This document shows positions 63,537-64,000 of a DNA stretch of 64,000 nucleotides, piece after piece (position 1 is the stretch's first letter; each line of letters begins with the position of its first letter). A model generated the notes under the pieces. It had not been told where the DNA came from. It ran no database searches and saw only the letters and a list, made by a program, of their open reading frames with translations. Location of the stretch: positions 1-64,000 of the forward strand of contig NZ_REFR01000010.1 of assembly GCF_003688555.1 (NCBI RefSeq), written 5' to 3'. This DNA comes from Eilatimonas milleporae. GTDB lineage: Bacteria; Pseudomonadota; Alphaproteobacteria; Sphingomonadales; Kordiimonadaceae. The position numbers and the translations under genes were made by a program.

Positions 63537-64000
63537 GTGTGGGCCAGGACAACGCCGGCCAAAACAACGCGGGCCAGGACAGCGCGGGCCAAAACAACGC
63601 CGGGCAGGGCAGTGCTGGTCAGGACAGTGCTGGTCAGGGCAGTGCCGCCGGCGGCCGGGACGGTCGTGACCCCCGCCCGCGCGCCGCCTATCCGGCGGCC
63701 CACGGCATCACCACCCGCTGGCATGACAATGACATCTACGGCCATGTCAACAATGTGGTCTATTACAGTTTCTTCGACACGGCGGTGAACCGCTTCCTCA
63801 TCGACCGGGGCGTGCTGGACATCCACGGGGGCGCCGAAATCGGTCTGGTGGTGGAAACCGGCTGCCGGTATTTCCAGCCGCTGGCCTTCCCCGACGATGT
63901 GACCGCCGGCATCGGCGTGGCGCATCTGGGCCGGTCCAGTGTGCGCTATGAGATCGGGCTGTTCCGCGCCGGCGAGGACCTGCCGGCGGCCGAGGGCTTT
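63533..64000 (+). CDS. acyl-CoA thioesterase, hotdog fold (3' end outside window)
   Basis: The partial product (156 codons) reads to the window edge without a stop. After a repetitive N-terminus it has [31 protein letters not shown], the 4HBT/YbgC-type active site with the catalytic aspartate in HDNDIYGH, then [29 protein letters not shown]. It hydrolyses an acyl-CoA. GTG 63533 overlaps the alcohol dehydrogenase stop. The first 38 residues after the start are seven five-residue repeats (GQ-x-x-A) not seen in the family. Confidence 0.9.
   Translation, partial: MSVGQDNAGQNNAGQDSAGQNNAGQGSAGQDSAGQGSAAGGRDGRDPRPRAAYPAAHGITTRWHDNDIYGHVNNVVYYSFFDTAVNRFLIDRGVLDIHGGAEIGLVVETGCRYFQPLAFPDDVTAGIGVAHLGRSSVRYEIGLFRAGEDLPAAEGF
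63542..63646. repeat. in-frame 15-bp repeat at the thioesterase N-terminus
   Basis: Seven units encoding [30 protein letters not shown] and GQGSA. The units differ at several bases, so the array is older than the exact repeats elsewhere, but the glycine, glutamine and alanine positions are constant. Confidence 0.9.

Noticed and set aside
1-64000. tRNA or rRNA genes
   Set aside because: No GTTCRANNC T-arm with matching acceptor stem or rRNA signature was noticed by eye; a covariance search could still find one.

Overview
The window is a high-GC alphaproteobacterial chromosome segment. This is judged from the xseB-ispA-dxs-tlyA-rRNA methyltransferase order, a DUF2336 protein, a Fur that lacks the CxxC zinc pair, six-helix cytoplasmic-type chemotaxis receptors and large Caulobacter/sphingomonad-like TonB receptors. 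The genus cannot be named from the sequence. The left edge cuts the tail of an IS5-type transposase.

Layout. 0.1-4.6 kb: methyltransferase, hemN with a clear FNR box, MFS exporter, dipeptide epimerase. 4.8-7.3 kb: a three-gene partner-switching signalling module (STAS, receiver-PP2C phosphatase, pseudoreceiver-ATPase kinase). 7.3-12.1 kb: split YeeE/YedE transporter pair, then a secreted TAP-type hydrolase with an ABC exporter. 12.3-21 kb: chemotaxis receptor, mnmC, gamma carbonic anhydrase, DUF2336 protein, class V aminotransferase, a four-cysteine FNR regulator, and a terminator-bounded gap that may hold a small RNA. 21-32.4 kb: Sua5/TsaC, a D-2-hydroxyacid dehydrogenase, an acyl-CoA dehydrogenase with a metallo-beta-lactamase-fold hydrolase, then the isoprenoid block. 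32.8-41 kb: second chemotaxis receptor, hydrolase, aroC, fabI, YihY, CbpA-like chaperone. 41-44 kb: TonB receptor plus a secreted partner, behind a very AT-rich upstream region.

45-61 kb is accessory and iron-centred: a membrane-anchored AraC regulator, Fur, a PepSY membrane protein, a TonB siderophore receptor under a 17/19 Fur box, and a FecI-FecR-FecA cassette. 60.7-64 kb carries an aldehyde dehydrogenase, an iron-type alcohol dehydrogenase and a thioesterase cut by the right edge.

The most unusual feature is a dispersed, modular repeat family in five intergenic clusters (about 13 copies, 45.2-60.65 kb). It is always in the same orientation on the + strand. It is built of up to three consecutive stem-loops whose arms differ between clusters but stay complementary, including true compensatory changes. 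The window is also rich in short tandem repeats at gene ends (12, 14, 15, 17, 19 and 60 bp periods). Several of these are in frame and lengthen proteins.
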